37,578 bases of DNA from Pseudomonas defluvii (GCF_001695625.1 NZ_MBPN01000047.1:1-37578), one strand, 5' to 3'. Positions 15,265 through 24,972 are shown, counted from the first letter of the stretch. Notes: generated by a model from the sequence alone, not told the origin. Translations and numbers: made by a program.

Positions 15265-16230
15265 ATGCGCACTGTCATTTTGCGTCGTGGTCTGGTCGCT
15301 CTGTTTGCTGCGGCTGTGTCCTTCGGCGCCATTACTCAAGCCCAGGCAGAAAGCCTGCGTATCGGTTATCAAAAGTACGGCACCCTGGTGCTGCTCAAGG
15401 CCAAGGGTACGCTGGAGAAGCGCTTGGCGGCGCAGGGCGTGCAGGTCCAGTGGACGGAGTTCCCAGGTGGCCCGCAACTGCTTGAAGGGCTGAACGTCGG
15501 CTCAATCGACTTCGGTGTCACCGGCGAGACCCCGCCGGTATTTGCCCAGGCTGCTGGCGCGGATCTGTTGTACGTCGCCTATGAGCCACCGGCACCGCAC
15601 AGCGAAGCGATCCTGGTACCCAAGGATTCGCCAATCGACTCGGTGAAGGCGCTCAAGGGCAAGAAGGTTGCCCTGAACAAGGGCTCCAACGTTCACTACC
15701 TGCTGGTTCGGGCCCTGGAAGATGCCGGCCTTAAATACAGCGACATTCAGCCGGTGTTCCTGCCGCCCGCCGATGCCCGTGCCGCCTTCGAGCGTGGCAG
15801 TGTCGATGCCTGGGTGATCTGGGACCCTTACCAGGCGGCGGCCGAGAAACAACTGCAAGCGCGCACCCTGCGCGATGGCAAAGGCATCGTCGACAACCAT
15901 CAGTTCTACCTGGCGACCAAGCCTTACGCACAGAAACACCCTGAGGTGATCAGCGCCTTGGTGGACGAGGTTCGCGCGGTGGGTGAGTGGTCCAAGGCCA
16001 ATCCGCAGGAGGTGACCGATCAGGTGGCGCCGCTGCTCGGCCTGCCCGCCGACATCACCCTGACTTCGGTTAAACGCCAAGGCTACGGTGCGACATTCCT
16101 GACGCCAGAGGTGGTCGCCGCGCAGCAAAAGATCGCCGACACCTTCCAGGCGCTGAAGCTGATTCCAAAGCCCTTGAGCATCAAGGATGTGATCTGGACA
16201 CCCCCGGCCAAGGTCGCCAGCGCGCCTTGA
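15265..16230 (+). CDS. ssuA: aliphatic sulfonate-binding protein SsuA
   Basis: A 321-residue periplasmic solute-binding protein with a signal peptide cleaved after TQAQA (near residue 29, before ESLRIGYQ). Characteristic segments are IGYQKYGTLVLLKAKGTLE, FPGGPQLLEGLNVGSIDFG, VTGETPPVFAQAAG and GSVDAWVIWDPY. A good AGGAG precedes the ATG. It is 105 nt after ssuE and 58 nt before ssuD, with a strong hairpin in the latter gap. It captures sulfonates for the SsuCB transporter. Confidence 0.94.
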   Translation: MRTVILRRGLVALFAAAVSFGAITQAQAESLRIGYQKYGTLVLLKAKGTLEKRLAAQGVQVQWTEFPGGPQLLEGLNVGSIDFGVTGETPPVFAQAAGADLLYVAYEPPAPHSEAILVPKDSPIDSVKALKGKKVALNKGSNVHYLLVRALEDAGLKYSDIQPVFLPPADARAAFERGSVDAWVIWDPYQAAAEKQLQARTLRDGKGIVDNHQFYLATKPYAQKHPEVISALVDEVRAVGEWSKANPQEVTDQVAPLLGLPADITLTSVKRQGYGATFLTPEVVAAQQKIADTFQALKLIPKPLSIKDVIWTPPAKVASAP

Positions 16231-16243
16231 AGTATTGCCTGCG

Positions 16244-16260
16244 CCGGGGCGTCGCCCCGG
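16244..16260 (+). promoter_or_regulatory. intercistronic hairpin between ssuA and ssuD
   Basis: Perfect 7-bp GC-only stem CCGGGGC/GCCCCGG with loop GTC, 13 nt after the ssuA stop. There is no T-run, so it does not look like a full terminator. Hairpins after binding-protein genes often protect the 5' mRNA segment and raise its dose; that role is inferred. Confidence 0.5.
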
Positions 16261-16288
16261 TCTGAGCCACCCTTAGGAGACAACTCCA

Positions 16289-17437
16289 ATGAGCCTTAAT
16301 GTTTTCTGGTTTCTGCCTACCCATGGCGACGGTCATTACCTTGGCACCGCCGATGGCGCGCGAGCAGTCGATCACGGTTACCTGCAACAGATCGCCCAAG
16401 CGGCGGATCGCCTCGGTTTTGGCGGCGTACTGATCCCCACCGGGCGCTCCTGCGAGGACTCCTGGCTGGTCGCCGCTTCACTGATCCCGGTAACCCAGCG
16501 CCTGAAGTTCCTGGTGGCCCTGCGCCCCGGAATCATCTCGCCAACGGTCGCTGCACGTCAGGCCGCAACCCTTGATCGGCTCTCGGGTGGCCGCGCGCTG
16601 TTCAACCTGGTCACCGGTGGCGACCCGGAAGAGCTGTCCGGGGATGGCCTGTTCCTCAGCCATGAAGAACGTTATCAGGCCTCGGTGGAGTTCACTCGCA
16701 TCTGGCGTCGCGTGCTCGAAGGCGAGACGGTCGATTACGACGGCCAGCATATTCAGGTCAAAGGCGCCAAGTTGCTTTACCCGCCGATCCAGCAGCCACG
16801 TCCGCCGCTGTACTTTGGTGGCTCGTCCGAGGCTGCCCAGGACCTGGCCGCCGAGCAGGTTGAACTGTACCTGACCTGGGGCGAGCCGCTGGCTGCCGTT
16901 GCCGAGAAAATCGAGCAGGTGCGGGCCAAGGCCGCGAAACAGGGGCGCACGGTGCGCTTCGGCATTCGCCTGCATGTGATCGTGCGTGAAACCAACGCCG
17001 AAGCCTGGCAGGCTGCCGAGCGACTGATCTCGCACCTGGACGACGACACGATTGCCCGTGCCCAGGCATCCCTGGCGCGCTTCGATTCGGTCGGTCAGCA
17101 GCGCATGGCTGCACTGCATGGCGGCAAGCGCGACAACCTGGAAGTCAGCCCGAACCTCTGGGCCGGGGTCGGCCTGGTGCGCGGCGGTGCTGGCACGGCG
17201 CTGGTCGGCGATGGCCCAACCGTGGCCGAGCGGGTCAAGGAGTATGCGGCACTGGGCATCGACACCTTTATCTTCTCCGGTTACCCGCACCTGGAAGAGT
17301 CGTATCGGGTAGCTGAACTGCTGTTCCCGCACCTGGATGTGCAGCGTCCTGAACCGCCAAAAAGCGCAGGCTATGTCAGCCCGTTCGGCGAAATGGTCGC
17401 TAACGACATCTTGCCAAAATCTGCAGCGCAGCGCTGA
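16289..17437 (+). CDS. ssuD: FMNH2-dependent alkanesulfonate monooxygenase SsuD
   Basis: A 382-residue bacterial-luciferase-fold monooxygenase that cleaves alkanesulfonates to aldehyde and sulfite using FMNH2 and O2. Length and sequence correspond to E. coli SsuD (381 residues): [20 protein letters not shown] at the start, [16 protein letters not shown] (with the family Cys), [35 protein letters not shown] and the late [26 protein letters not shown] precedes the ATG. It is the catalytic partner of SsuE and lies 10 nt before ssuC. Confidence 0.95.
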   Translation: MSLNVFWFLPTHGDGHYLGTADGARAVDHGYLQQIAQAADRLGFGGVLIPTGRSCEDSWLVAASLIPVTQRLKFLVALRPGIISPTVAARQAATLDRLSGGRALFNLVTGGDPEELSGDGLFLSHEERYQASVEFTRIWRRVLEGETVDYDGQHIQVKGAKLLYPPIQQPRPPLYFGGSSEAAQDLAAEQVELYLTWGEPLAAVAEKIEQVRAKAAKQGRTVRFGIRLHVIVRETNAEAWQAAERLISHLDDDTIARAQASLARFDSVGQQRMAALHGGKRDNLEVSPNLWAGVGLVRGGAGTALVGDGPTVAERVKEYAALGIDTFIFSGYPHLEESYRVAELLFPHLDVQRPEPPKSAGYVSPFGEMVANDILPKSAAQR

Positions 17438-17447
17438 GGACCGGGCC

Positions 17448-18242
17448 ATGAGTCGTGCTAACGCGCCCTTGTCACACAGGCTTGCCCCTTGGGCCTTGCC
17501 GCTGCTGTTGCTGGCTGTCTGGCAACTGGCGGTAAGTGCCGGTTGGCTGTCGACGCGAATCCTGCCGGCACCGAGTGCGGTCATCAGCGCCGGTGTCGAA
17601 CTGGTGCGCAGCGGTGATATCTGGAAGCACCTGGCGATCAGTGGCTGGCGCGCCGGTGTCGGTTTTGTCATCGGCGGCAGCCTTGGCCTGGCACTGGGCT
17701 TCATCACCGGGTTGTCACGTTGGGGTGAGCGTCTGCTCGACAGTTCGGTGCAGATGATCCGCAACGTGCCGCACCTGGCGCTGATTCCGCTGGTGATTCT
17801 CTGGTTTGGTATTGATGAGTCGGCAAAGATTTTCCTCGTGGCCCTGGGCACCTTGTTCCCGATCTACCTGAACACGTACCACGGTATTCGCAATGTCGAC
17901 CCGGCCTTGGTGGAAATGGCGCGCAGCTACGGCCTGTCCGGTTTTGCGCTGTTCCGTCAGGTGATCTTGCCGGGTGCTTTGCCTTCGATTCTGGTCGGTG
18001 TGCGCTTTGCCCTGGGCTTTATGTGGTTGACGCTGATCGTGGCTGAAACCATCTCGGCCAACGCCGGTATCGGCTACCTGGCGATGAACGCCCGGGAGTT
18101 CCTGCAGACCGACGTGGTGGTTCTGGCCATTGTCTTGTACGCCGTGCTGGGCAAGCTCGCAGACCTTGCTGCGCGTGCACTTGAACGGGTCTGGTTGCGT
18201 TGGCACCCGGCGTATCAAGTTGCCAAGGGAGATCGCCCATGA
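17448..18242 (+). CDS. ssuC: sulfonate ABC transporter permease SsuC
   Basis: A 264-residue inner-membrane permease with about six hydrophobic segments, the family segment [21 protein letters not shown] near residue 105 and the ATPase-contact loop ([20 protein letters not shown]) near residues 160-180. The ATG at 17448 is used; a longer in-frame version would overlap ssuD by over 100 nt. The stop overlaps the ssuB start as ATGA. Confidence 0.94.
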   Translation: MSRANAPLSHRLAPWALPLLLLAVWQLAVSAGWLSTRILPAPSAVISAGVELVRSGDIWKHLAISGWRAGVGFVIGGSLGLALGFITGLSRWGERLLDSSVQMIRNVPHLALIPLVILWFGIDESAKIFLVALGTLFPIYLNTYHGIRNVDPALVEMARSYGLSGFALFRQVILPGALPSILVGVRFALGFMWLTLIVAETISANAGIGYLAMNAREFLQTDVVVLAIVLYAVLGKLADLAARALERVWLRWHPAYQVAKGDRP

Positions 18243-19051
18243 GCCTGTTGAACGCGTCACCCGCACGGCTGTTGCGCGGTATTCCGCTGGCTGCGCGCAA
18301 CCTGCAGAAAACCTTCGGCGAGCGCCAGGTGTTGCGCAACATCGACCTGCATATCCCGGCGGGGCAGTTCGTCGCCATCGTCGGTCGCAGTGGCTGTGGC
18401 AAGAGCACGCTGTTGCGCTTGCTGGCGGGCCTCGACCAGCCTAGCGCGGGTGAGTTGCTGGCCGGCCCGGCAGCGTTGAGCGAAGCCCGTGAAGACACCC
18501 GGCTGATGTTCCAGGAAGCACGTTTGCTGCCCTGGAAAACGGTGATCGACAACGTTGGCCTGGGGCTTTCCGGTGACTGGCGCCCTCGCGCGCTGGAGGC
18601 CCTGGCGGCAGTTGGCCTGGCTGAGCGGGCCAATGAATGGCCGGCAGCGCTGTCGGGTGGGCAGAAGCAACGGGTGGCGTTGGCGCGAGCACTGATCCAT
18701 CAACCGCGCTTGCTGTTGCTTGACGAGCCGCTGGGTGCATTGGATGCCCTGACCCGTATCGAGATGCAGCAACTGATTGAAACGCTTTGGCGCCAGCACG
18801 GTTTCACCGTGTTGTTGGTCACCCACGATGTCAGCGAAGCCGTTGCGGTCGCGGATCGGGTGATTCTGATCGAGGACGGCGAGATTGGCCTCGACCTGCT
18901 GGTTGACCTGCCACGGCCAAGGGCGCGTGGTTCACATCGCCTGGCAACCCTGGAAAGTGAAGTACTGAACCGTGTTCTGTCGGTGCCGGGCATTGCGCCC
19001 GAGCCGGAACCTGTAGCCCCTTTGCCCACGCAACTGCGTTGGGCGCATTGA
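18239..19051 (+). CDS. ssuB: sulfonate ABC transporter ATP-binding protein SsuB
   Basis: A 270-residue ABC ATPase with complete motifs: Walker A (GRSGCGKST), Q-loop ([13 protein letters not shown]), signature LSGGQKQRV, Walker B ([14 protein letters not shown]) and switch His ([10 protein letters not shown]). [10 protein letters not shown] is typical of SsuB. The N-terminus [20 protein letters not shown] and the tail [17 protein letters not shown] lie outside the core. It starts inside the ssuC stop (ATGA) and is 27 nt before ssuF. Confidence 0.94.
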   Translation: MSLLNASPARLLRGIPLAARNLQKTFGERQVLRNIDLHIPAGQFVAIVGRSGCGKSTLLRLLAGLDQPSAGELLAGPAALSEAREDTRLMFQEARLLPWKTVIDNVGLGLSGDWRPRALEALAAVGLAERANEWPAALSGGQKQRVALARALIHQPRLLLLDEPLGALDALTRIEMQQLIETLWRQHGFTVLLVTHDVSEAVAVADRVILIEDGEIGLDLLVDLPRPRARGSHRLATLESEVLNRVLSVPGIAPEPEPVAPLPTQLRWAH

Positions 19052-19078
19052 CCTCTCGTCCCATAAGGAATCAAGCAG

Positions 19079-19294
19079 ATGACTATTAAAGCGATCAACG
19101 TACGTAACCAGTTCAAAGGCACCGTAAAGGAAATCCTCGAAGGCCCGGTACTGTCGGAAATCGATGTACAGACCGCCTCGGGTATCGTCACCTCGGTGAT
19201 CACCACCCGTTCGGTCAAGGAGCTGGAACTGACCATTGGTAGTGAAGTGATTGCCTTCGTTAAATCCACCGAGGTGTCGATCGCCAAGCTGTGA
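19079..19294 (+). CDS. ssuF: molybdopterin-binding (TOBE) protein SsuF
   Basis: A 71-residue single-domain protein of the Mop/TOBE fold: AINVRNQFKGTVKEI, ASGIVTSVITTRSVKEL, and the closing IAFVKSTEVSIAKL. AAGGA lies before the ATG. TOBE proteins bind molybdate or similar oxyanions. In Pseudomonas, SsuF is the last gene of the ssu operon and is reported to be needed for use of some sulfonates, with unclear mechanism. It is convergent with the large toxin-like gene. Confidence 0.9.
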   Translation: MTIKAINVRNQFKGTVKEILEGPVLSEIDVQTASGIVTSVITTRSVKELELTIGSEVIAFVKSTEVSIAKL

Positions 19295-19312
19295 GCAGGC
19301 TGCGACACAACA

Positions 19313-19342
19313 CCCCGACGGGCCAGCCTTGACCCGCCGGGG
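19313..19342. terminator. hairpin between convergent ssuF and the toxin-like gene
   Basis: Ten-base arms CCCCGACGGG and CCCGCCGGGG with one mismatch and a 10-nt loop, in the 63-nt gap between the two gene ends. There is no clear T-run; a bidirectional terminator is the likely role. Confidence 0.55.
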
Positions 19343-19357
19343 CGTGGTTGCGCCGGT

Positions 19358-22300
19358 TTACTCGGCTGCCGGGCGTAGCCCGCCAAACAGCTTCATCGCC
19401 TCTGCCTCGTTGATAGGTCCGTGCCAGGCGTTTGATACATTGCGCTCACTGCGCACCTTCAAATGGCCCGCACTTAATTTGCGGAAACCGCTGCCGGGGC
19501 GCTGTGGAAAGTGGAAGTGGGCGTACCAAAGCACGGTGTTGGCCGCCAGATCTATCACTTCATACTCTTCCAGGTACTCGATCGGCCGACCTTTGCTGTC
19601 TTTTTTCGGTTCCAGGATGCGTCCCCACCGCGCCTCGACGGCATTCTGCTCGTGAAGAAACTGCAGCTGACCGATGTTCGGTTGTCGGGTGGTCTTGATT
19701 TTAGAGATGCGCAGCTGCTTGCCATGCAGGTCCAGATTCCTGGCTGCATCCCTCAGGCGTTGCATCAACTGACGCTGGTCGCTGGTGGCCCGATCCCCCA
19801 GGGCATCCTGGAGATCGAGTGCCCGTTCGCGCAAGTTGGTCGCGTAGTGCTCGGCGATGTTTTGCAGGCTGGCTGGCGCCATGTCAGTAGCCATATAGCC
19901 TTGCCAGCGGTTTTTTTGCTCCGCGATGCCGGCCAGTTGCTCGCGGGCCCGGTTTTGCAGTTCGTTAATACGGCTTGGGTCAATTGTTCGGCTTCTGGCC
20001 GGTACCGTACTCTGCCAGCGATCTCCGTCAATCCGACGAAAACTTTCGGCATAGTTTTCGTCCATATTGTTCAGCACCACCATGTGTTCCTCACCACCAA
20101 CATTCACCTGACGTCCTATAAGCAGTTGCTGGTCATCCGTTTGGAATACTCGGGCTGTACTGCGGCGTCCGGCACGTCGTTCTGGGAGCCGGTAATTGAT
20201 CAAGGTATTGTCGATCTCGTTGATCAGTTGCGTCAGCATGCTACGAAAGCTGGTTACGGTTTCCGTATCAATGAACAGCGGGAAATTGTTTGACCAGGCG
20301 TCAAGGTAGGAGGTGAAGGTTGTGTATTGTCCCCTGAGCGCTCTCAATGCCTCGCCATATCTGGCTCTGCTCAGGTCAGCTTCCTGTAACTGGTGCTGGC
20401 TTAGCAGCGTGAGTACCAGATTGCGCCGCTTTGTCTTGAACTGGTTGTGGAACAGGTTGAAGTCGATGTCGTGCGAGTGGTCAAAATTGACGAGTAGCGA
20501 ACTCTGTACATCCAATTTTGCCAATCTGTACGCCTGTGGCGACCCTAGCAGCAGTTCAATTGAATTGAACCTGGTGTCGTATTCGCTCAGCGCTGGGCCT
20601 TGGAGTTTTTTGCGTAAATTCAGATGGCGATCGAAGGCTTGACCAAGCTCTTCGAATTGCTCGAGCATCTGTTTACTGTTATTGCGGATTGAATTTCTGT
20701 GGGCGTGGAGGCGTGCTCTGTTTGCCTCCACGTCAGTTGGCTGAGAGTTGATGAACGCTTCGAGCTCTGCGTCGAGAATTTTTTGATTGCGGAGTATTGC
20801 GCGCGTTGCTCTGTCGCGTAGCTGGATCAGTAGCAGGTTTTGATTGGATCCATCTGTCAGGTACTCGTCCAGCAAGCGGCGGTAAAGCTGGCGGTTGATG
20901 CTTGGTTTCAAGCGGTTGAGGGTCTGCAGGCAGTGATCATTGTGTTCGACAAAACGCTGGCACACCGTGATCGCGTCCTGATGTGCTTTGCGAATTGGAG
21001 CAGGAACGGCAGGTTCTCCGATGACGCTCGTATTGCGGGCCTCCTGGATCGCAGCCGTGAGCGCTTCCTTGTGCTGATCGGTTTCACGCCTCATTCGTCT
21101 CAGCTCATCCTCCGGTTGCTCGATGGCGTTGCCGCGCAGGCGGCGAAGGTAGCCGTGCAGGGTTTCCCAGCCATTGTTGTACAGCCGGCTGAACCTCTGC
21201 CCTCCACTCTCGACCAGCCGGCCTAACTCCTGCCCTCCACCCTGCAGGCCACTCTCGACCAGCAGGCCGCTCAGGTGCCCATGGGTTTCCCAGACGCCAT
21301 CTTCGCTGAGCCTTATGGGTTGCTTGTAGTGCTTGAGTGCGTTGCCTTTCAAGCGCCAGGTGTTGTAGGTCGCGTCCCATTGCACTTCGTAGTAACGGCC
21401 GTGGCGGCTGATGTAGCGCTTGCCGTCCAGCGCGAGCGTATTGCGTGTATAGCCTGCGCTGTCCAACCGCACCGTGTGTGTCGGCATCTCTGTTTCGTAG
21501 CCTTTGAACGGGTCGGGTGAGACCGTGCGCACGGTCTTGCCCAAGGTTGTCCGCTGCGCTTGGGTTTGTCGCAATCGAGTGTGCGCGCGTGCGCTGGCCA
21601 CGCGTGCGCTTGGCGTGGCGCCGAGACCTGGGGCAATGTCGAGTAATGCATCAATGATCGACAGTACGACCGAATTCAAGTGATCGACGCCTTGGCTGTG
21701 TTGCCCGCGCATAAAGGCTTCGACTGCAGCGGTGGAGGCGTTCCAGCCATCGTAGAGCCCCACCGCGACACCGACACCCGGCACGAATGACAGGCATAGA
21801 TGGATATAGTCGTATACCCGGTTGTGGCGGATCGCCGCTTCTTCCAGATACAGCTCGCGTTGGCTGCGGGCTGTTTTTCGATGCTGAGTGATCAACCGGC
21901 CCATTTGCAGCCGGCTCAGGTGCGTGGCCAGCGAAAGGGTTTGGCGTGTGCCGGGGGCAATAAAGCCTGTGAAACTCTTCAGCAGCGCCTGATTGATGTA
22001 GCTGCGATGCCGTTCCGGGTCGCCTGCTACGGGACGCGTTGCCAGCCAGTCGAGCATGGTGCTGTTCAATGCCATTTGCTCCAACGCCTGGCAGGCCGCT
22101 GTTGCGTCTGGGTGCTGGCTGACAATACGGCCGTTGGGTGCTTCTGGCAGGTAAAGGATGACGGTGTCGTGGCTGGCGTTTTGCAGCAGGAACACGCCGG
22201 ACAGCGCGACCTCATGGCTGGAACCGTCAGCGGCAACACCGGGGTTGAGGTTCAAGGGTGTCCATTCAATCGTACCCGCTGCCGCATCGCGCAGCAGGGC

Positions 22301-24901
22301 CTGCCCATGGTCGTCCAGATCTGCAGGTTTGCTCAGGGCAAAGAGTTCCAGGCTGAGTGCAAACGGCCGACGGAGTACTTCATCACGCCACTCTTTTGCC
22401 ATTTCCGTGTCGCCTTCCGAGCCATTGAAGGCTTCGAGGATGGCACTTTCATAAGCCCCCGCCAGATCGAGCGTCTTGTCGAGGCGAGCCAGGTAGGCGC
22501 TGGTCAAGGCATTGCTCAGGCGTGTGCTGCTTTCGGGAGGATCGAAGGCAAAACGCATGTAGTTCATGCGTTGCAGAACGTTCTCATCCATAGCCCCCAG
22601 GAGCAGGTTCTCCAGGGGAATATCGCTGCGCGCTTCACTCGGTACGAAGACCGTCCTGGTCGCATGCGCTTGGCCCGAGCCGGCAATCGGCTCTTGGTAC
22701 ATGTCGACCTGGTCCGGCAGGTTTACCGTGATCGTTGGGACGGTCGTAAGCCCGAGATCTTTGCGCAATTGCTGCGCCAGCTTGTCCCGTGCGAACTGGG
22801 TGCGTTCGGGCAGGCTCTGTTCCAGGCAGACGATGGAGGCTACCATCGCCTGACTGTACTGCTGGAAGCCGGCAGTCAGGGCGTTTCTCTCTTCAGCCGA
22901 CAGGCGGTTTAGCCGGGTGTCAAACTGCTTGACGATGTTTTCGGTTCTGTTCTGTTCGGCAATCGCGTTGAAGGCTTGCGTTCGGGCTTCGTTTCTGGGA
23001 ATCGACAACAGCGTGCTCAACCAGGCGTGAGCTTCAGTGCTGGGCTCGACCTGTTCGGCGTCTTCTGGTTGTATGGCGTCAATGATCGTCTGCACGCAGT
23101 GATCAAAGCAGTGGGTGATCAGCGGGGTGCTTTCCAGGCGCGCCGGTTCCTGGCTGCTGGCCAGCGCGGTCAACAGCGCTTGGGACGCTGTTGGCCCGAC
23201 ACTGTCGATCAGGGTATTGGCCCACAGCCCGGACAGGCTTTCGAGCAGCGCTTGTGTCAGTAGCGTTTCGTCAGCAAACGCCTTCAGCCCGCCATCGCGT
23301 CCAGACCGATAGAGCAGTACGTCATTTTCCTGCGTCGTTGTTTCTGCGGCGGGCCGAAAGGTCAGAAAGCCGTGCAGTGGCCACTGTTGATTGCCTATGA
23401 CCAGTGTCAGCCTGGCAACCTCGACCGTGTGCTCTGGGGTGTATTCCGGTTGTGCCACGACGGCGTCGATGAGCGCGAATTGCGCGTCGTTCAATTCACC
23501 CAGCGTCTGCTGCAGACGCGCTTCGGCGAGCAGTGCCTGAGCCAGGCGGTGGCTGATGAAGTCGAAGCGAGAGGTGCCCTCGACGTGTTCTTGCCAGTCG
23601 GCAGGGGAGAGGGGGTCGGGCAACTGTTCCAGGTGCCTGGAGGTTTTTTCCTGGTGTTGCTCCAGCGCTTCTTCAAGGGCGCGCAAGGTAACCATGGCTG
23701 GCGCAGTGACTGCCGTATCGTCGCCCACGTAGCGCTCAAGGGCTGCTTGATAGGCCGCGATGCGCGAGGTTCGCCAGAGCAGCGGCAGCACAGGGCTGAG
23801 TGCATCGAAATGCAGTTGTTCTTCAGCCAGCTGCTGTTCGTGTTGCAGGGTGTTGCGGATCAGGGTCGAGGTTTCATCGGCCAGAGGTGCCACGAGGCGC
23901 AGGCTGCTGCGTTGCTCCCAGTCGGTGATCGACTGCCAGTCGAGGTTGCCGGGCTCCTGGTTCTGGTCCTTCGTCTGGTTCAGGCAGGCCTGCTCGAGTA
24001 ACGGCAGTGCGCGCTCTTCATGGTCGAGCAGCAGTTGCTTCAGTACAAAGCCGAAAGCGCTTTCTTCAAGCGGGCTGATGACCGGTGCCCCGGACGTATT
24101 GTCGTCATCCTCGGTGGCTGGCAGGTCTGGCCATAAGGTGGCGCGCAGTTCGTTCAAGCCACTCTCCAGGGCTGCACGATCAGCGTATGCGCGAAGGGTT
24201 GTCGTATCGCCGGGGCGATACAGCAGCCATGGGGCCTGCTCGGCCAGTGGCTGAACCACTAGCGTGGCCTGCGCCAGCTCACGCATTTTGTCCGAGTGTT
24301 CCCAGTAAACCGCCGCCCAGGTGCTGGCCGCATGCCCTTGGTACCAGGCGTGTTCGTCAATGTTCCCGAGGCCGTAAGCCAGGTCGATGCTGTGGGTGAA
24401 ATGCTGTTGCAGCAGGCTTTCTCCTTGCGCCAGGCGAGCGTGCGCATGCCCGGGCATGCGTTGCGCCCAGTATGTGCTGTAGACCTGTGCTACCAACCGG
24501 CCTGGTGTCAGGGCGTTGATTCGACGGACCCAGTCGGCACCGCTCATTTGGGTTGCACTGGCGTTGTTATCCACCCCATAGGTGGTCCAGTCTTCTGTAA
24601 ACAGATTGGAAAACGCCGGGCTGGCGAGCAGGTAGGCCGACATGTCCAACAGGCTCACCTGGGTCGCGTCGTGTTGCACACCGCACAGGCGTGGATCGAT
24701 GTTCCACTGCTGGGAGAGCATGCTGGCAATGGATTGCTGCAGGCCAGGGGATTGCGCCATCAGCGCTTGCAACGCCGGGATGATCTGGTTGAGGGCCATG
24801 CTGGCCTGGTGGAGCGAGTTACCTGTACCGGAGCGGGTACCGATAACGGTCTCCTTCAGGTCGGTAGGCTCAGGGAATGTGATTTCAAAAAAATCTGGCA
24901 T
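19358..24901 (-). CDS. very large toxin-like protein of the dermonecrotic-toxin/DUF6543 type
   Basis: An 1847-residue protein with no signal peptide; the ATG at 24901 has GGAGG 7 nt upstream. It resembles the large Pseudomonas proteins annotated as dermonecrotic toxin (DUF6543, TcdA/TcdB-type pore-forming). Three repeats of a strand-helix unit stand out near residues 229 (WLLYRPGD), 530 (VLLYRSGRDG) and 914 (VILYLPEAPNGR). A hydrophobic hairpin lies near 1030-1100 (LSFVPGVGVAVGLYDGW, then SIIDALLDIAPGLGA) and could insert in membranes. Residues 1250-1700 are mostly charged helix. The end (LWYAHFHFP ... AGHLKVRSER) matches the conserved tail of these proteins. No catalytic motif, Rhs core or T6SS adaptor is seen and no immunity gene adjoins. 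It is 117 nt downstream of tetR and parts of it are less GC-rich than its neighbours, which suggests acquisition. Confidence 0.75.
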   Translation of the reverse strand: MPDFFEITFPEPTDLKETVIGTRSGTGNSLHQASMALNQIIPALQALMAQSPGLQQSIASMLSQQWNIDPRLCGVQHDATQVSLLDMSAYLLASPAFSNLFTEDWTTYGVDNNASATQMSGADWVRRINALTPGRLVAQVYSTYWAQRMPGHAHARLAQGESLLQQHFTHSIDLAYGLGNIDEHAWYQGHAASTWAAVYWEHSDKMRELAQATLVVQPLAEQAPWLLYRPGDTTTLRAYADRAALESGLNELRATLWPDLPATEDDDNTSGAPVISPLEESAFGFVLKQLLLDHEERALPLLEQACLNQTKDQNQEPGNLDWQSITDWEQRSSLRLVAPLADETSTLIRNTLQHEQQLAEEQLHFDALSPVLPLLWRTSRIAAYQAALERYVGDDTAVTAPAMVTLRALEEALEQHQEKTSRHLEQLPDPLSPADWQEHVEGTSRFDFISHRLAQALLAEARLQQTLGELNDAQFALIDAVVAQPEYTPEHTVEVARLTLVIGNQQWPLHGFLTFRPAAETTTQENDVLLYRSGRDGGLKAFADETLLTQALLESLSGLWANTLIDSVGPTASQALLTALASSQEPARLESTPLITHCFDHCVQTIIDAIQPEDAEQVEPSTEAHAWLSTLLSIPRNEARTQAFNAIAEQNRTENIVKQFDTRLNRLSAEERNALTAGFQQYSQAMVASIVCLEQSLPERTQFARDKLAQQLRKDLGLTTVPTITVNLPDQVDMYQEPIAGSGQAHATRTVFVPSEARSDIPLENLLLGAMDENVLQRMNYMRFAFDPPESSTRLSNALTSAYLARLDKTLDLAGAYESAILEAFNGSEGDTEMAKEWRDEVLRRPFALSLELFALSKPADLDDHGQALLRDAAAGTIEWTPLNLNPGVAADGSSHEVALSGVFLLQNASHDTVILYLPEAPNGRIVSQHPDATAACQALEQMALNSTMLDWLATRPVAGDPERHRSYINQALLKSFTGFIAPGTRQTLSLATHLSRLQMGRLITQHRKTARSQRELYLEEAAIRHNRVYDYIHLCLSFVPGVGVAVGLYDGWNASTAAVEAFMRGQHSQGVDHLNSVVLSIIDALLDIAPGLGATPSARVASARAHTRLRQTQAQRTTLGKTVRTVSPDPFKGYETEMPTHTVRLDSAGYTRNTLALDGKRYISRHGRYYEVQWDATYNTWRLKGNALKHYKQPIRLSEDGVWETHGHLSGLLVESGLQGGGQELGRLVESGGQRFSRLYNNGWETLHGYLRRLRGNAIEQPEDELRRMRRETDQHKEALTAAIQEARNTSVIGEPAVPAPIRKAHQDAITVCQRFVEHNDHCLQTLNRLKPSINRQLYRRLLDEYLTDGSNQNLLLIQLRDRATRAILRNQKILDAELEAFINSQPTDVEANRARLHAHRNSIRNNSKQMLEQFEELGQAFDRHLNLRKKLQGPALSEYDTRFNSIELLLGSPQAYRLAKLDVQSSLLVNFDHSHDIDFNLFHNQFKTKRRNLVLTLLSQHQLQEADLSRARYGEALRALRGQYTTFTSYLDAWSNNFPLFIDTETVTSFRSMLTQLINEIDNTLINYRLPERRAGRRSTARVFQTDDQQLLIGRQVNVGGEEHMVVLNNMDENYAESFRRIDGDRWQSTVPARSRTIDPSRINELQNRAREQLAGIAEQKNRWQGYMATDMAPASLQNIAEHYATNLRERALDLQDALGDRATSDQRQLMQRLRDAARNLDLHGKQLRISKIKTTRQPNIGQLQFLHEQNAVEARWGRILEPKKDSKGRPIEYLEEYEVIDLAANTVLWYAHFHFPQRPGSGFRKLSAGHLKVRSERNVSNAWHGPINEAEAMKLFGGLRPAAE

Positions 24902-24955
24902 GGGTGCCCTCCGTGACTAAGTTGAGCGGCGCCGTGTTTGCCGCTCCTTTCAGTT

Positions 24956-24972
24956 CACACGCATCGCGTGTG
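24956..24972. promoter_or_regulatory. palindrome upstream of the toxin-like gene
   Basis: CACACGC-ATC-GCGTGTG is a perfect inverted repeat, 55 nt upstream of the toxin-like gene and 46 nt downstream of tetR. It could be an operator for the toxin gene or a weak tetR terminator. Two 10-bp direct copies of ATATTGCTGG (24986-24995, 24998-25007) lie next to it. Confidence 0.4.
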
